A stretch of DNA of 64,000 nt from Ardenticatenaceae bacterium (lineage in GTDB: Bacteria > Chloroflexota > Anaerolineae > Promineifilales > Promineifilaceae): NCBI GenBank assembly GCA_020634215.1, contig JACKCD010000003.1:1-64000 (forward strand), given 5' to 3'. The notes below the pieces were generated by a model. The model was given only the letters and a program-made list of their open reading frames with translations. It did not search any database and was not told the origin of the DNA. The translations under genes were made by a program, and so were the position numbers. Each line of letters starts with the position of its first letter. Position 1 is the stretch's first letter. Below are positions 15,253 through 24,386 of this stretch, piece by piece.

Positions 15253-17589
15253 TTACTGGCGACTATGTATCACCCGCCACAGCTTTTCAGCGGTTAGCGG
15301 CATATCCACATGGCGCACCCCCAAATGCGCCAGCGCATCCACCACAGCATTGACAATCGTTGGCATGGAGCCAATTGTCGCCGCTTCGCCAATTCCTTTG
15401 GCTCCCAGCGGGTTCAACGGCGTGGGCGTTTCGGTGCGATGGGTCTCAAAATGGGGGAAGTTGTCTGAGCGCGGCAGGGCGTAGTCAATGAGCGAACCGG
15501 TGAGCAAGTTGCCCAGTTCATCATAGCGCGACCCTTCGTAGAGCGCCTGGCCGATGCCCTGCGCCAGCCCGCCATGCACCTGCCCCTCCGCCAGCAGTGG
15601 GTTAATGACCACGCCACAATCATCTACCGTCAAGTAGCGCACAATTTCCACAATCCCTGTCTCTGGGTCTACTTCCACAACGGCAACGTGGGTGCCAAAG
15701 GGGTAGAGGCTGCCATCAGGGGCAAAATCGGTGTCGCTTTCTAGCCCACCTTGCAGTGCTTCGGGTAGATTGTCGCCACCGGCCGCCGCCGCAACATCAC
15801 CCCAGCTTAGCCCGCGCTCTGGCACGCCGACGACTTGAAAACGGCCGTTTTCCAACACCACATCCACCTCCGCCGCCTCCAACAAATACGCCGCAAGCTG
15901 CCGCGCCTTATCCCGCACCGACAGCGCATTGTTATGCACCGAACTCCCGGCAATCGCCGTGCTGCGGCTGCCAAACGTGCCAATGCCACGCGGGATAATG
16001 GCTGTGTCGCCGTGCTTCACCACAATATCTTCCAGCGGAATTTGCAGCGCGTCGGCCGCAATTTGCGCCCAGGTCGTTTCATGCCCCTGCCCATGCGGCG
16101 AACTGCCCGTCAAAACCGTCACCTTGGCGTTTTCATCCATATAAACGCTGCCCATTTCCCAAGGGCCAACGCCGCAAATTTCCACATAGGTTGCCAGCCC
16201 AATCCCCATCAATTTGCCGTCACTGCTGGCACGCCGTGCCGCCTGCTCCTGCCGCAGTTGGTCGTAACCCACCAGTGCCAACGCCTTTTCCAACCCCGGC
16301 GCATAGTTGCCGCTGTCATAAACGGCCCCGCTGGGGGTGGTGTAGGGGAAAACGTCGGGGGCAATATAGTTGCGGCGGCGCAGTTCGGCCGGATCCATCC
16401 CCATTTCGGTGGCTAAAGCGGCTACCGCCCGTTCAATAAGGTAAGCGGCTTCGGGTCGGCCGGCGCCGCGATACGGTTCGGCGGGGTGTTTGTTGGTGAA
16501 AACGGCCGTTATTTCCGCCCGAATCACCGGCATCGCATACACGCCACACATCATCAACACCGTCAACGTGGGGATAATCGGGGCGATGCCGCTGTAGTAG
16601 CCACCACAGTCAAAAAGGATCTGGAGATCGGCAGCGAGAAAACGGCCGTTTTCATCCGCCGCCAGCCGAATCACATCCGTTTGCCCCCGCCCATGATACG
16701 TCGAAACATAATCCTCACTGCGCGTAGCCACCCACTTAATTGGCTTGCCCATTTGGCGCGATAGGTACGTGGCAATAATTTCTTCGCCATAAACCGACCC
16801 TTTTACCCCAAAGCCACCTCCTACCTCTGGGGCAATCACCCGCAGTTGGTCTGCCTCAATGCCCAACGCCGCCGCCAAATCATCCCGCGTCCCATGCGGC
16901 GATTGTGTGGTAGACCAAACCGTTGTGACTCCACTCACCCCATCATGGCTGGCAAATACAGCACGCGGCTCCAGCGCGTTGGCAATCACCCGCTGGTTTT
17001 CCACTCGCAGCGTCACCGCATGGGCAGCGTTGGCAAAAATCTCGGCCACCTCCCCCCCAATTGGCCCCCAACGGAACGCTACATTGTTGTCCCACGCTTC
17101 ATGAATAATCGGTGCCCCTGCCGCCAACGCCGTTTCCGGTTCCACTACCACGTCCAACGGCTCATAATCCACAAAGATCGTTTCCACCGCATCGGCCGCT
17201 GCCGCCGGGCTGGTGGCAACCACAACCGCCACGGCCTCCCCCACAAACCGCACTTTTTCGGTGCTAAGCACCTGTCGGGGCGGCTGCTTACCTTCTGAAT
17301 ACGGCGCATGGCCCACAGGTGTCCCGCTGGGCACCCCCTTCGCTAGATTATCGTTAATATCTGCTCCTGTTAGAACGGCCACAACCCCGGCCATCCCCGC
17401 CGCCTCTGCGCTGTCAACGCCCAAAATTCTGGCGTGGGCATAGGGGCTGCGAACAAAGGCCAGGTGCAGCGTGCCGTCTTCGTGAAAATCGGCCGTGTAT
17501 TTACCCTGCCCCGTTATTAGTGCCGGATCCTCGCGCCGCCGGATCCGTGCGCCCGAAAATTGGGGAATGCCTGATAAATCTGTACTCAT
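15253..17589 (-). CDS. Xanthine dehydrogenase family molybdopterin-binding subunit (form II CoxL-like), orphan
   Basis: A 778-residue molybdenum hydroxylase large subunit. Visible landmarks: N-terminal RREDPALITGQGKYTADF, the VGGGFGVKG cofactor loop (257-264), and the active-site loop PYRGAGR (372-378). That loop marks the form II group (CO-dehydrogenase-like/aldehyde or purine hydroxylase), not the AYXCSFR of true CO dehydrogenase. The C-terminal GAKGIGEAA holds the catalytic Glu. Normally three subunits act together; the FAD and [2Fe-2S] subunits are not beside it, so it may assemble with subunits encoded elsewhere. It is flanked by MITE-like copies at both ends. Substrate unknown. Confidence 0.92.
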   Translation of the reverse strand: MSTDLSGIPQFSGARIRRREDPALITGQGKYTADFHEDGTLHLAFVRSPYAHARILGVDSAEAAGMAGVVAVLTGADINDNLAKGVPSGTPVGHAPYSEGKQPPRQVLSTEKVRFVGEAVAVVVATSPAAAADAVETIFVDYEPLDVVVEPETALAAGAPIIHEAWDNNVAFRWGPIGGEVAEIFANAAHAVTLRVENQRVIANALEPRAVFASHDGVSGVTTVWSTTQSPHGTRDDLAAALGIEADQLRVIAPEVGGGFGVKGSVYGEEIIATYLSRQMGKPIKWVATRSEDYVSTYHGRGQTDVIRLAADENGRFLAADLQILFDCGGYYSGIAPIIPTLTVLMMCGVYAMPVIRAEITAVFTNKHPAEPYRGAGRPEAAYLIERAVAALATEMGMDPAELRRRNYIAPDVFPYTTPSGAVYDSGNYAPGLEKALALVGYDQLRQEQAARRASSDGKLMGIGLATYVEICGVGPWEMGSVYMDENAKVTVLTGSSPHGQGHETTWAQIAADALQIPLEDIVVKHGDTAIIPRGIGTFGSRSTAIAGSSVHNNALSVRDKARQLAAYLLEAAEVDVVLENGRFQVVGVPERGLSWGDVAAAAGGDNLPEALQGGLESDTDFAPDGSLYPFGTHVAVVEVDPETGIVEIVRYLTVDDCGVVINPLLAEGQVHGGLAQGIGQALYEGSRYDELGNLLTGSLIDYALPRSDNFPHFETHRTETPTPLNPLGAKGIGEAATIGSMPTIVNAVVDALAHLGVRHVDMPLTAEKLWRVIHSRQ

Positions 17590-17626
17590 TGTTTCACCTT
17601 GTGTTTCTTCTCATCTGCAAAGGATC

Positions 17627-17775
17627 GTAGGGGCGGGATGGCGCGGAAAGGCGCAGAATGAACATGCGGTCTTATCTCCGCGCCGTCTCGCCCTGCTCGC
17701 CCATCTACATCATTTTGGGGTACCACAACAGGGCACACGGCTTTGCCAGCGTTAGCCCCGGTCATCCTGCCCTAC
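17627..17775. mobile_element. MITE-like element, copy 3 (149 bp)
   Basis: Same ends as copy 1: GTAGGGGCGGG at 17627 and CCTGCCCTAC ending at 17775, with similar interior (GGCGCGGAAAGGCGCAG, CGCGCCGTCTCGCCC). The stop codon of the pRiA4b ORF-3 gene (17772-17774) lies in the right end, mirroring what copy 1 does to the NACHT gene. Confidence 0.75.
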
Positions 17776-18326
17776 AGACCAGAAAGAGCATCATTGATTT
17801 CTTCCAGATCAAACTCCTCTGGGTCAAAATCATCGCCTACCCATTCCAAATAGGATTCGTGTTCTTCATGATCTGCATCAGCCAGGGCTTCAAGCAGCGC
17901 CTCATACCCCCAAGGACCACCGCAATCTTCGGGGGGGCAGGCGCGTTTGCCTTTGAGACAGCGGGGGTAGTGGACCCCGGGTTCGGCCGGCAATATCTTT
18001 TCTAGCAGCAGTTCATGCTCCCAGCTATCACCAAAATCATATTCATAGAGCATCTTTTGCCCCTCGCGGCCAAGTAGTTCACTAAGCCGGGTCTTCTGGT
18101 CATCGCTGCCATCACCCCAACCTTGTGCCAGCGTTTCGGCATCGGTAATTTGCCAGCCCCCTATGTCAAATAAATGCAGATGAGCGTTTTCCCAACCCAT
18201 CACCTCCTGCAAAATGTGGTGGAAATGATAGAAGGTAATGTCATTGGCTACCTGAATACGCCGCCAAATGGGTGGGCGTATGCCCTTAAGCGTCACTTTA
18301 AACTGAAAAATTGTTTGTGCCATCAC
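17772..18326 (-). CDS. Plasmid pRiA4b ORF-3 family protein
   Basis: A 184-residue protein with the family features: FQFKVTLKGIRPPIWRRI at the start, YHFHHILQEVMGWENAHLH, the YEYDFGDSWEHEL motif in the middle, and RCLKGKRACPPEDCGGPWGY with cysteines that may bind metal. The family is widespread on plasmids and chromosomes and is of unknown function. The last residues and stop lie in a MITE-like repeat end. Acidic C-terminal tail (DFDPEEFDLEEI). Confidence 0.9.
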   Translation of the reverse strand: MMAQTIFQFKVTLKGIRPPIWRRIQVANDITFYHFHHILQEVMGWENAHLHLFDIGGWQITDAETLAQGWGDGSDDQKTRLSELLGREGQKMLYEYDFGDSWEHELLLEKILPAEPGVHYPRCLKGKRACPPEDCGGPWGYEALLEALADADHEEHESYLEWVGDDFDPEEFDLEEINDALSGL

Positions 18327-18338
18327 ATCTCCTTATCA

Positions 18339-18371
18339 AGAAGTTCAACTTCTGGCAGAAGTTGAACTTCT
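18339..18371. repeat. AGAAGTTCAACTTCT double palindrome
   Basis: Two 15-base near-palindromes, AGAAGTTCAACTTCT and AGAAGTTGAACTTCT, with GGC between them, form a perfect hairpin between the sulfatase and pRiA4b ORF-3 genes. A degraded relative occurs near 44373, and a same-style hairpin at 45955. Confidence 0.8.
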
Positions 18372-18381
18372 AAATCGCTAC

Positions 18382-19959
18382 CTACCAATACCCAATCATA
18401 ACCCCCATTGTCTCCTCCACCCAACCCGGCTGCGAGCGTATTCGGGTGAAGGCGTGGGTGCGGGTGAGGCGCAGCTTGCGGCGGCGGAACCAGCGGAAAA
18501 GCTGTTCATGCAGCTCGCGCCGCACCGCTTCATAAGCTGGGTCTTCGCCCAGGTCATGCCGCTCCTGCGGGTCATTATCCATATCGTAAAGCTCTGACCG
18601 GAACCGTTCGTGGACAATGTATTTCCACCGCTTCGTACGAATCATCGTGGCGCGGGCATCGTCTACGTCCAGATCGAGATGAGTGCGAACGGTGATGGGG
18701 CTGTAATCTTCTTCACAAATAACATACTCACGCCAATCGGCTGGGTTTGCACCATGCAGCAGCGGCAGCAGCGACCGCCCTTCCAACCGTTCCACGCTGG
18801 GCGTGCCACCACTGTATTCGACAAAGGTTGGCACCAAGTCAATAGATTCCACCAGTTCATCGCAAACTGTCCCCCGTGTCACATCGGCAGCAGGTGACGG
18901 GTCGTAGATGATGAGCGGCACGCGGATCACCTCTTCGTGAAACCAATATTTGTCCGTCAGCCAATGGTCGCCCAAGTAGTCGCCGTGGTCGCTGGTGAAA
19001 ACGATCATCGTGTTTTCCAGCAGCCCATTTTCCTGCAGCCAGCCCAACAAACGGCCGATTTCATCATCCACCTGCTTCACCAACCCCATGTAAACCGGAA
19101 TCACCGTTTCCCGAATTTCCTCCCGGTTAAACCCCTCGCCCGGCGTGTAGCGCAAAAACCCTTCATACACGGGATGATGGGGGTTGTCGCGCTCGGCCTC
19201 GGTGCGGTTGGCGGGCAGCATGTGCGCGGTTGAATACATGTTGTGGTACGGGGCTGGCGCGACATAGGGCCAGTGGGGTTTGATGTAGCCAACGTGCAAG
19301 CACCACGGCTGGTCGCCCACGGTTTGCAAAAAGTCAATGGCGCGGTTGGTGGTGTAGGGGGTTTGCGAATGTTCGGCGCGGATGTTGGCCGGGTGTTTGG
19401 CGTGGCGGTTGTACCAGCCGTCCAGCACGTTGCCCGCTTCGTCTACGGTGGAATTGGCGTAGGTATGCCACGGGTTTTCGCCTTCGTACCCCTGCTGGCG
19501 CAGGTAATCGTTGTACTGGAAATGCTCGCCCCGCTGCCGCAGCATCTTGGTGGGATGGTTGCCGGAATCTTCGTCAAAATCTTCGATGCCCAACAGCTTG
19601 CGGTTTTCTACGCTCAAATCCACGCCCAGCCGTTTGGCGGTTACGGGGTCCACGTGGAGGTCGGTTTTGCCCACAACGGCCGTTTTTACCCCCACCTCCG
19701 CCAAATAATCCCCTAGCCCCAGCTCATCCAGCCGCACCGGGTAGCCGTTATGACGCACTCCCAGTGTCGTTTGGTAGCGTCCGGTGTAGATGCAGGCGCG
19801 GGACGGCCCGCACACGGGTGATTGAATATACGCCCGGTCAAAGCGTACCCCGTTTTCAGCCAGCCAATCTATGTTGGGGGTGTGCAAATGGGGATGACCG
19901 TAGCAGGAAAGATAGTCCCAGCGAAGCTGGTCGCACATGATGAAGAGGATGTTTTTCAT
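18382..19959 (-). CDS. Type I sulfatase-like hydrolase (alkaline phosphatase superfamily)
   Basis: A 525-residue enzyme. It opens with NILFIMCDQLRWD (metal-binding Asp) and has the sulfatase signature CGPSRACIYTGR at about residues 50-61. Here Cys in the CxPSR context would become formylglycine. Later metal/substrate motifs FTSDHGDYLGDH and GYIKPHWPY are present. Enzymes of this group remove sulfate from carbohydrates or act on phosphonate monoesters. Maturation needs a formylglycine-generating enzyme; none is seen as a free gene, and the SUMF1-like domain of the NACHT protein is unlikely to do it. No signal peptide is visible, so it is probably cytoplasmic. Confidence 0.9.
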   Translation of the reverse strand: MKNILFIMCDQLRWDYLSCYGHPHLHTPNIDWLAENGVRFDRAYIQSPVCGPSRACIYTGRYQTTLGVRHNGYPVRLDELGLGDYLAEVGVKTAVVGKTDLHVDPVTAKRLGVDLSVENRKLLGIEDFDEDSGNHPTKMLRQRGEHFQYNDYLRQQGYEGENPWHTYANSTVDEAGNVLDGWYNRHAKHPANIRAEHSQTPYTTNRAIDFLQTVGDQPWCLHVGYIKPHWPYVAPAPYHNMYSTAHMLPANRTEAERDNPHHPVYEGFLRYTPGEGFNREEIRETVIPVYMGLVKQVDDEIGRLLGWLQENGLLENTMIVFTSDHGDYLGDHWLTDKYWFHEEVIRVPLIIYDPSPAADVTRGTVCDELVESIDLVPTFVEYSGGTPSVERLEGRSLLPLLHGANPADWREYVICEEDYSPITVRTHLDLDVDDARATMIRTKRWKYIVHERFRSELYDMDNDPQERHDLGEDPAYEAVRRELHEQLFRWFRRRKLRLTRTHAFTRIRSQPGWVEETMGVMIGYW

Positions 19960-19962
19960 GGT

Positions 19963-20032
19963 AAAAGACGACGGATGACGGACGACGGACGACCCGCATG
20001 TGGTCTGTTGTCTGTCGTCCGTCGTCTATTTT
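19963..20032. repeat. GACGACGGA-type inverted repeat
   Basis: GACGACGGATGACGGACGAC units (19965-19990) face GTCTGTCGTCCGTCGTC (20011-20027), forming a hairpin between the hpaD-like gene and the sulfatase. Confidence 0.75.
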
Positions 20033-21020
20033 ATGGTGCAACGATGGGTTGAGCGGTGATGGTGGGATCAGAAACGGCCGTTTCTGCAAACAACGACCCC
20101 TCCTCAAACCACGACTTCGGTGCTGCATGACCCCACAGGGTCTGCCGCTGTGCGTCCCGCAGCTTCCAGCCAATCGGCGCGAAATCCGGGTCAACCGTCA
20201 AATAATCACTCGTGTAAATTTCAATGCGGTGGCCGTCTGGGTCACGCACATAGAGGAAAAACGCATTGGAAATCCCGTGCCGCCCCGGCCCCCGCTCCAT
20301 ATTGGGCAAATACCCCGTTGTAGACATCAAATCACACAGATGAATGATGTGGAGCGCCGTCGGCACATAAACCGCCACATGGTGCAGCCGTGGCCCCACC
20401 CCGTTGGTCAACGCCAAATCATGGACATTCCCCTTGCGGTGCATCCACACCGCCCAAATCTGGGGGTTGTCGGGGTCTTCGGTTTCGGTATATTCGCTGG
20501 TGCGGAACCCCAGTTCCAGCGCATAAAAATCATGCACCGCCTGCACATCCGGCACAAAACAGTTGAAATGGTCAATCCGCAGCGGATGGCAGCCGCGATA
20601 CTCGCCATATTTTTGCAGCATACGCGGCACCTGCGCCATTTCAAAGTAAAACTCAATCGGCATCCCAAACGGGTCTTGGGCTTGCAGCGTCCGCCCCTGG
20701 GCATACGGTTCTCCCCAGCGGCTTTCCACCCCCAGACCGTCTAAATGTGCTTTCAGGCTGTCCAAATCGGCTTCGCTTGCCATTTTGTAACCCATGCGAA
20801 TAACGGCCGTTTCCTCCATCTCCGTCAGCACAAACGAATGGTGGTTGCGCTCCTCCACCCCACGCAAGTACAAGCTGTTGCCCACCCGTTCCGTCTCAAT
20901 CAGCCCCAGCGTCTCCACATAAAAATGGCGCGACCGCTCCAAATCAGTCACCCCCAGCTCAATGTGGCTCAAGCGAATAATATTAAACGGCGGATTCCCC
21001 GCCGGGTGTCGAATTGGCAT
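20031..21020 (-). CDS. hpaD: Homoprotocatechuate (3,4-dihydroxyphenylacetate) 2,3-dioxygenase-like extradiol dioxygenase
   Basis: A 329-residue two-domain VOC enzyme. The ATG at 21020 (MPIRHPAG) is preceded by AGGAGG; an earlier in-frame ATG would only translate the intergenic repeat. The C-terminal catalytic domain shows the iron ligands of type I extradiol dioxygenases: His in LRIDHFNCFV, His in RLHHVAVYV, and Glu in GHRIEIYTSDY. This layout matches HpaD of Brevibacterium/Arthrobacter type, which opens the ring of homoprotocatechuate. The downstream-acting dehydrogenase HpaE lies 59 bp upstream on the same strand, and an hpaG-like gene is 6 kb away, so a 4-hydroxyphenylacetate route is likely. 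Confidence 0.88.
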   Translation of the reverse strand: MPIRHPAGNPPFNIIRLSHIELGVTDLERSRHFYVETLGLIETERVGNSLYLRGVEERNHHSFVLTEMEETAVIRMGYKMASEADLDSLKAHLDGLGVESRWGEPYAQGRTLQAQDPFGMPIEFYFEMAQVPRMLQKYGEYRGCHPLRIDHFNCFVPDVQAVHDFYALELGFRTSEYTETEDPDNPQIWAVWMHRKGNVHDLALTNGVGPRLHHVAVYVPTALHIIHLCDLMSTTGYLPNMERGPGRHGISNAFFLYVRDPDGHRIEIYTSDYLTVDPDFAPIGWKLRDAQRQTLWGHAAPKSWFEEGSLFAETAVSDPTITAQPIVAP

Positions 21021-21033
21021 GAAACCTCCTGCG

Positions 21034-21079
21034 TGGAGATTGGAGATTGGAGATTCACACAATCTCCAATCTCCAATCT

Positions 21080-21081
<2 letters not shown>
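21034..21081. repeat. GGAGATT-type heptamer hairpin, copy 3
   Basis: Three GGAGATT units, a CACAC loop, then AATCTCC units; lies exactly between hpaE and hpaD. Confidence 0.85.
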
Positions 21082-22609
<1,528 letters not shown>

Positions 22610-22630
22610 AAAATTCTCCTGCGGGAAATG

Positions 22631-22691
22631 GGACGCAGATTTTCCTGATTTTCCTGATTTAAGATCAGGTTTATCAGGAAAATCTGCGTCC
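22631..22691. repeat. GGACGCAGAT inverted repeat upstream of hpaE
   Basis: Perfect 19-bp arms 22631-22649 (GGACGCAGATTTTCCTGAT) and 22673-22691, spaced by CTGATTT-like sequence. A sister with the same arms apart from one base sits at 40393-40455, also about 20 bp before a start codon. Confidence 0.9.
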
Positions 22692-22703
22692 TATTCTCTT
22701 CTT

Positions 22704-23534
22704 TTATTCAAACACATCTAAATCGTTACCCGACACCACGACCCCGTCATAACGGGCGGTGATTTCGGCGACGAGCTGGGCGGGGGTGATGCCCCAGGTA
22801 AGCTGGTGAACAAGGACGAGCCGGCCGGGGCGGGTTCGGTTGGCGATTTCGGCCAGTTCTACGGTGGAGGTGTGGACGGTTTTGTGGTATTGCTGCCAGC
22901 CGGCCGGCCGACTCTGCCACGCCTCGGCGGAATAAACCTCATGCACCAAAATGTCGCAGCCGGCCGCGTGCTGCACCAAGGCCTCGGTGGGGCAGGTGTC
23001 GCCAGAGATGACGATGGTTTTGTCGGGGGTGGTGAACTTGAGGCCGTAGGCTTCGAGGCCGCCGTGGGAAACGGGAAACGCTTCCACGGTGACGCGCTCA
23101 TCCTGGTGGATGATGCCGGGGGTGATGTGGTACGGTTGCACGACAAGCGGGTGGTTGATGGGAGCCAGCCCGTCGCGGTGTTCGGCAATGCCCAGTTCGT
23201 AGCCAAAGAGGATGGCGGTGATGAGGCGGTCGGTTTTTTGCGGGCCAAACACGGATAACGGCCGTTTTCTTCCCTCCACCCACGGAGCCATAATAAAATC
23301 CGGCAGCCCCACCGTGTGATCCGGGTGCAAATGGGTCAGAAACAGGTGGGTGAGGTTAGCCGAAGCCAGCGCATTATGCCCATTGGCCCGCGCCTGTGAC
23401 AGCCGCTGCACCGTGCCGCCACCACAATCCACCACATACGGCTGCCCATCCACCACCACCGCCAGCGACGATTGATACCGCGTTGGCTCCATATTGGGCG
23501 TGCCTGTGCCGAGAAGGATGAGTTTTGTAGACAT
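22704..23534 (-). CDS. MBL-fold metallo-hydrolase (RNase Z/arylsulfatase-like subgroup)
   Basis: A 276-residue protein starting at the ATG at 23534 (MSTKLILLGTGTPN). It carries the zinc motif THLHPDHTVG (HxHxDH), a second ligand set in SHGGLEAYG, Asp in ISGDTCPTEAL, and the terminal His in VLVHQLTWG. This pattern is that of the beta-lactamase-fold hydrolases close to RNase Z and to bacterial arylsulfatases. It could process tRNA 3' ends or a small-molecule ester; the sequence does not decide. The GGAGATT half repeat at 23541 ends 7 bases before its start. Confidence 0.86.
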   Translation of the reverse strand: MSTKLILLGTGTPNMEPTRYQSSLAVVVDGQPYVVDCGGGTVQRLSQARANGHNALASANLTHLFLTHLHPDHTVGLPDFIMAPWVEGRKRPLSVFGPQKTDRLITAILFGYELGIAEHRDGLAPINHPLVVQPYHITPGIIHQDERVTVEAFPVSHGGLEAYGLKFTTPDKTIVISGDTCPTEALVQHAAGCDILVHEVYSAEAWQSRPAGWQQYHKTVHTSTVELAEIANRTRPGRLVLVHQLTWGITPAQLVAEITARYDGVVVSGNDLDVFE

Positions 23535-23540
23535 AAAAAT

Positions 23541-23570
23541 CAGGAGATTGGAGATTAGAGATTGGCGATT
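23541..23570. repeat. GGAGATT-type heptamer array, copy 4 (one arm)
   Basis: AGGAGATTGGAGATTAGAGA followed by TTGGCGATT without a clear facing arm. Confidence 0.65.
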
Positions 23571-23629
23571 ACCCACTTGCCATACTTCTAATGTCAAATT
23601 CTCCACTCTTAAAAACAATGAAAATATGG

Positions 23630-23656
23630 TACACTGCGTTTACCTAAACGGTAAAC
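23630..23656 (+). promoter_or_regulatory. Promoter -10 and putative operator of the TA pair
   Basis: TACACT (23630-23635) is followed at once by the inverted repeat GTTTACC-TAAAC-GGTAAAC (23638-23656). An operator over the transcription start is what autoregulation by an antitoxin would need. Confidence 0.5.
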
Positions 23657-23666
23657 GAGGTAAAAG

Positions 23667-23912
23667 ATGATTGCAATTGACTTACCCAGACCAATTGAAC
23701 AAAAATTCCTGTCCATCGTTCGTGAAGGGTATGATGGTAACCTGCAAGAAGCAATTATTGCATTTTTGCAGTTACATGAAAAATATGCCTGGAAAGAACA
23801 GCTACGCGCCGATGTCGCTTCCGTAAGAACAGAGATAGAAGTAGGTGGAGGTGTACAAGCCAAGGACATCGAAAATGCCATTAGAGCCTACCGAGCCAAC
23901 AGTGGAAGATGA
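23667..23912 (+). CDS. Antitoxin-like small protein
   Basis: An 81-residue protein (MIAIDLPRPIEQKFLSIVRE) with a strand-helix-helix start like ribbon-helix-helix antitoxins and a helical C-terminus ending NAIRAYRANSGR. It precedes and overlaps the PIN toxin gene at 23875. An inverted repeat sits in its leader. Preceded by GAGGTAAAAG, a good ribosome site. RHH identity is a pattern judgement. Confidence 0.75.
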   Translation: MIAIDLPRPIEQKFLSIVREGYDGNLQEAIIAFLQLHEKYAWKEQLRADVASVRTEIEVGGGVQAKDIENAIRAYRANSGR

Positions 23913-24354
23913 ATCTTCCCACTTGCTGCGGGTTGTAATTGATACCAATCTGATCATGACCGCTATTCTCAGTTCTACAGGTGCTGCTGCTAAGCTGATA
24001 GATTGGTTTACAAAAGAACGTGATTACTTCCAGATGCTACTCTCATCACCAATATGGCGAGAATATCAGGCTGTTGCCAAATGGCTTATTCCCGAAAGCC
24101 GTCACCAAGAAAGGGAACGTATTTTCAATATTCTTGCTGCCCAAGCTGATTGGATAGAGCCAGCCACGACCTTAGACATTTGTCCAGACCCCGGCGACAA
24201 TCGCTTTCTAGAGTGTGCCGTTGCGGGATACGCTGATTATCTTGTGACCAAGAACATCAAACATTTTCCGCAAAAATCGTATCAAGGTGTCCAAATTGTT
24301 CGCATTGGTCAATTCTTGACCGTTTTGGAAAAACTAGAACAGCAGCAAGGTTAG
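23875..24354 (+). CDS. PIN-domain toxin of a toxin-antitoxin pair
   Basis: About 159 residues from the ATG at 23875; a start at 23845 is also in frame. RVVIDTNLIMTAIL gives the first PIN Asp, PIWREYQAV an acidic site, and DICPDPGDNRFLECAVAGYADYLVT the CPDPxDNxFLE motif of the COG1569 'putative toxin-antitoxin system toxin component, PIN family'. It overlaps the antitoxin gene by about 38 bases. It is AT-rich against the flanking genes and has no AACGGCCGTT. Confidence 0.88.
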   Translation: MPLEPTEPTVEDESSHLLRVVIDTNLIMTAILSSTGAAAKLIDWFTKERDYFQMLLSSPIWREYQAVAKWLIPESRHQERERIFNILAAQADWIEPATTLDICPDPGDNRFLECAVAGYADYLVTKNIKHFPQKSYQGVQIVRIGQFLTVLEKLEQQQG

Positions 24355-24386
24355 TAGAGTTTAGCTGTTTACGCGAATGACAAGTA

